Source of the DNA: an uncultured Eubacteriales bacterium
GTDB lineage: Bacteria > Bacillota > Clostridia > Oscillospirales > Acutalibacteraceae
Length of the DNA stretch: 35,876 bases
Reading direction: 5' to 3'
Assembly (NCBI GenBank): GCA_900316455.1
Contig: ONCX01000008.1
Coordinates: 1 to 35,876 of the forward strand
In this document: positions 33,773 to 35,876 of the stretch, one piece after another
How positions within the stretch are numbered: the stretch's first letter is position 1
Layout: the number at the start of each line of letters is the position of its first letter
Notes under the pieces: generated by a model
What the model saw: the letters and a program-made list of their open reading frames with translations, nothing else
Told to the model about the DNA's origin: nothing
Databases searched by the model: none
Position numbers and translations under genes: made by a program

Positions 33773-34873
33773 TTGAAAAGGTATATTTCGGATATTTTCA
33801 GCAATCTTTCTGATGATGCGGAAAGGACGTTCTGTCGCTATACCGTAAGAGAAAATATGGACGAGCTTGCACGGGAGAGAGTTTATCAGAATGTGATGAA
33901 GAACATTCAGACCCGCGTGAAAACGCGTCATGTGCCGGCAAGCCGACCGAACTATAAGAAAATTGCCGTCGCCGCCGCGGCGTGCATGGTGATCGCTTCG
34001 ACGGGAGTTGTGGGAGTCGGCGCGGCGAAGCTCTACAAGGGCTTTGCGGACTACAATCCTTCCTATACCGAAGAACAGAAGGCTGCGGTTGAGAAGGCGG
34101 GCTTTGCGATCAATATGAGCATGTCGGGCGGGGGCGCAACCGTAACCGCAACCGAAGCAATGTGTGACGGCAATAAGTTTTTTGTGCTGTTTAACAGGGA
34201 AGTTGATAAATCCGCCGCGAGGTTTACAGAGGAAAACATCTCGTATGAACTGCATATGACAGGGGATCCGGATGATACCCAAGGGTATTCCGCGATATAT
34301 CATCAGGTGTTGGAGAAAAACGGCAATACTTCCACGGAGCTGGCGGTGTTTGACATGGGCGGCGTAACCGACGGGCAGCAGCTTGCTATTTCTGTAGCCG
34401 GAAGTATTCCGGACAGCGAAGAACCCGATATCAGAATAGGCGGTATCCGGTTCGCGGTGAAAAAGTCGTCTTTTGCCAAGACGTTTGAATTGGCTGAGGG
34501 CGTAAAATATAAGGGCTATGACGCTGTTGCAGAAGCGGGCTATATTTCGCCGTGGTACGCTCAGTTTACGCTTTACGTTTCTTCAAAAGACGCGGAGATT
34601 ATAAAGAAAGCGTTTGAAGACGGAACGCCTGATTTCAGGGTTGTAATGAAGGACGGCACTGTTCATCAGGGAACAGGAGCTTGTGTCGGAACCAGCGCGA
34701 GCGGTCCTGCCGACGGAGAAGGCGCATGTTCGTTTGCGGATAGCGGTGAAGAGAAATATAACGCTTTCTGGGATTTCCACTGCGCTTTCAGGAATTATGT
34801 GGAAACAGCCGCGATAGATCATGTGGAAATTAACGGCACAAAACTGCCGCTGAAAGATGTAAAGCCGGAATAG
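33773..34873 (+). CDS. Membrane anti-sigma factor, DUF4179-type
   Basis: The 366-residue product has a cytoplasmic N-terminus of about 60 residues (IFSNLSDDAERTFCRYTVRE, probably the sigma-binding part), one membrane helix (about 62-84, IAVAAAACMVIASTGVVGVG), then a DUF4179-like segment (YNPSYTEEQKAAVEKAGFAI) and a beta-rich extracellular domain. Proteins of this type sit next to ECF sigma factors in Clostridia and are thought to hold them inactive at the membrane. The ligand is unknown. TTG at 33773 is preferred because AAAGGGTG is seven bases upstream; the ATG two codons earlier (33767) is too close. It ends before a strong terminator. Confidence 0.75.
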   Translation: MKRYISDIFSNLSDDAERTFCRYTVRENMDELARERVYQNVMKNIQTRVKTRHVPASRPNYKKIAVAAAACMVIASTGVVGVGAAKLYKGFADYNPSYTEEQKAAVEKAGFAINMSMSGGGATVTATEAMCDGNKFFVLFNREVDKSAARFTEENISYELHMTGDPDDTQGYSAIYHQVLEKNGNTSTELAVFDMGGVTDGQQLAISVAGSIPDSEEPDIRIGGIRFAVKKSSFAKTFELAEGVKYKGYDAVAEAGYISPWYAQFTLYVSSKDAEIIKKAFEDGTPDFRVVMKDGTVHQGTGACVGTSASGPADGEGACSFADSGEEKYNAFWDFHCAFRNYVETAAIDHVEINGTKLPLKDVKPE

Positions 34874-34954
34874 GCAGCGGTTCTTTAAAAAAACACCGGT
34901 TGCCAGATGAGATTTTCGGCAAAATACAGGATTTAACTTCACTTTTCAAACAAT

Positions 34955-35003
34955 ACGGCGGCAGGAGAATGAAATCCGTTTTCCTGCCGCCGTGTCATTT
35001 TTT
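34955..35003 (+). terminator. Rho-independent terminator of the sigma / anti-sigma unit
   Basis: ACGGCGGCAGGA (34955-34966) pairs with TCCTGCCGCCGT (34982-34993), followed by GTCATTTTTT. Confidence 0.9.
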
Positions 35004-35012
35004 ATTTGTGTC

Positions 35013-35041
35013 TTTATTTTTGCTCCGGTATGTGTTATAAT
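35013..35041 (+). promoter_or_regulatory. Extended -10 promoter of the uridine phosphorylase gene
   Basis: TGT-TATAAT (TATAAT at 35036-35041) makes an extended -10 element. The -35 region TTTATT (35013-35018) is poor, 17 bp upstream. Confidence 0.6.
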
Positions 35042-35090
35042 TTTTATGACAGTATGTATATCATTGTAATAAACGGAGTTGAATGAAAAT

Positions 35091-35855
35091 ATGAATGAAG
35101 AAATCATGTATCATATCGGATTGCCTACAAGCGTTCGGGCTAAATACGCCATACTTCCCGGCGATCCGGGCAGAGTGCCGAAGATAGCCGCTTTCCTTGA
35201 TGAACCGGTGGAGCTGGGCTTCAACAGGGAATTCCGCACATTTTCGGGAAAGCTCCTCGGGGAGACGGTGCTTGTCACATCTACCGGAATAGGAGGACCG
35301 TCGGCGGCTATCGCGGTTGAAGAGCTTATCAGGCTGGGAGTCGATACTTTCGTGAGAGTCGGCACCTGCGGCGGCATGAACGAAAAGGTATGCGCGGGGG
35401 ACGTTGTGATTGCCACCGGCGCGATACGCATGGAGGGAACAAGCCGCGAATATCTTCCCATAGAATTCCCCGCCGTCTCCGACTTCGGACTTGTGCGGGA
35501 CATGGCAGACGGCGCGGCGGCGCTGGGTCTGCCTTATCATACGGGAGTTGTGCAGAGCAAGGACTCCTTCTACGGACAGCATTCGCCGCAGAGTATGCCC
35601 AACGGCGCGGAGCTGCTTCGCAAGTGGGACGCGTGGATTGCGGGCGGCTGTCTTGCTTCCGAGATGGAGGCGGCGGCTATATTCTCGGTTGCCGCGGCAA
35701 GAAACGTCCGCGCCGCGGCGCTCTTCCATGTTGTCTGGAACCAGACCCGCCGCGATAAATTCGGTGACAATTCCGAATCCCACGATACGGAAAGGGCGAT
35801 AAGAACCGCCGTCGAGGGCTTGAAGCTGACAATTATCCGTGATAAAAAAGCGTGA
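35091..35855 (+). CDS. udp: Uridine phosphorylase
   Basis: Splits uridine with phosphate into uracil and ribose 1-phosphate (pyrimidine salvage). The 254-residue product belongs to the PNP/UDP family: LPGDPGRVPKIAAFLD at the phosphate site, NREFRTFSGKLLGETVLVTS, STGIGGPSAAIAVEEL, VRVGTCGGM, and ASEMEAAAIFSVAA, which contacts the ribose. The uridine-type EFPAVSDF and GVVQSKDSFYGQ fit Udp better than purine phosphorylase, and length matches the E. coli enzyme (253). The ATG at 35091 has ACGGAG twelve bases upstream; the TTG at 35079 abuts it. Nothing identifiable follows before the window ends. Confidence 0.92.
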   Translation: MNEEIMYHIGLPTSVRAKYAILPGDPGRVPKIAAFLDEPVELGFNREFRTFSGKLLGETVLVTSTGIGGPSAAIAVEELIRLGVDTFVRVGTCGGMNEKVCAGDVVIATGAIRMEGTSREYLPIEFPAVSDFGLVRDMADGAAALGLPYHTGVVQSKDSFYGQHSPQSMPNGAELLRKWDAWIAGGCLASEMEAAAIFSVAAARNVRAAALFHVVWNQTRRDKFGDNSESHDTERAIRTAVEGLKLTIIRDKKA

Positions 35856-35876
35856 ATTATTGTGAATTAAGGTTTT

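Overview
The window looks like a chromosomal segment from an anaerobic, spore-forming Firmicute of class Clostridia, most likely the Oscillospirales/Ruminococcaceae. The evidence is sporulation genes (spoIIE, spoVAC), a Gram-positive division and cell-wall (dcw) cluster starting with mraZ, a MurE carrying the DNPR motif of meso-diaminopimelate ligases, consensus sigma-A promoters, strong GGAGG ribosome sites and frequent TTG starts. No phage, insertion sequence, CRISPR array, tRNA or rRNA gene was recognised.

Layout. 1-1093: the 3' end of a surface-type protein, then 687 bp without a convincing gene that holds small tandem repeats, a low-complexity tract and a strong terminator-like hairpin facing left. 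1094-2745: rpsB-tsf, with rpsB broken by an internal deletion of about 55 bp that shifts the frame. 2871-5177 (-): spoIIE. 5356-8523: mltG, a zinc-ribbon membrane protein, a small Nif11-like peptide gene (-), rlmH, and a lone spoVAC (-). 8733-14320: phosphoglucomutase, a MATE exporter (-) divergent from an AraC regulator, and an L,D-transpeptidase-like protein (-) whose catalytic motif is lost. 14491-18184: uvrC, rsmD, coaD and a coiled-coil protein. 18663-33022: the dcw cluster mraZ-rsmH-ftsL-ftsI-murE-murF-mraY-ftsW-murG-ftsQ-ftsZ. 33186-34873: a sigma factor and its probable DUF4179 anti-sigma partner. 35091-35855: uridine phosphorylase.

How the genes work together. The dcw genes make and flip the lipid-linked peptidoglycan precursor (MurE, MurF, MraY, MurG) and build the septum (FtsZ, FtsQ, FtsL, FtsW, FtsI). 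MltG cuts nascent glycan strands, and SpoIIE links FtsZ-dependent polar division to activation of the forespore sigma factor. The cluster lacks murD, murC, murB and ftsA, so those functions must lie elsewhere or be absent. Its promoter is followed by three GTGG-centred repeats exactly 21 bp apart, a good candidate for a MraZ operator.

I found no convincing new multi-gene system. The observations most worth checking are the rpsB deletion, a possible leftward non-coding RNA at 461-790, the 21-bp-spaced MraZ-type repeats, the catalytically degenerate L,D-transpeptidase, the orphan Nif11-like peptide, and the very long basic tail of FtsQ. All functional calls come from reading motifs by eye; no database search was run.
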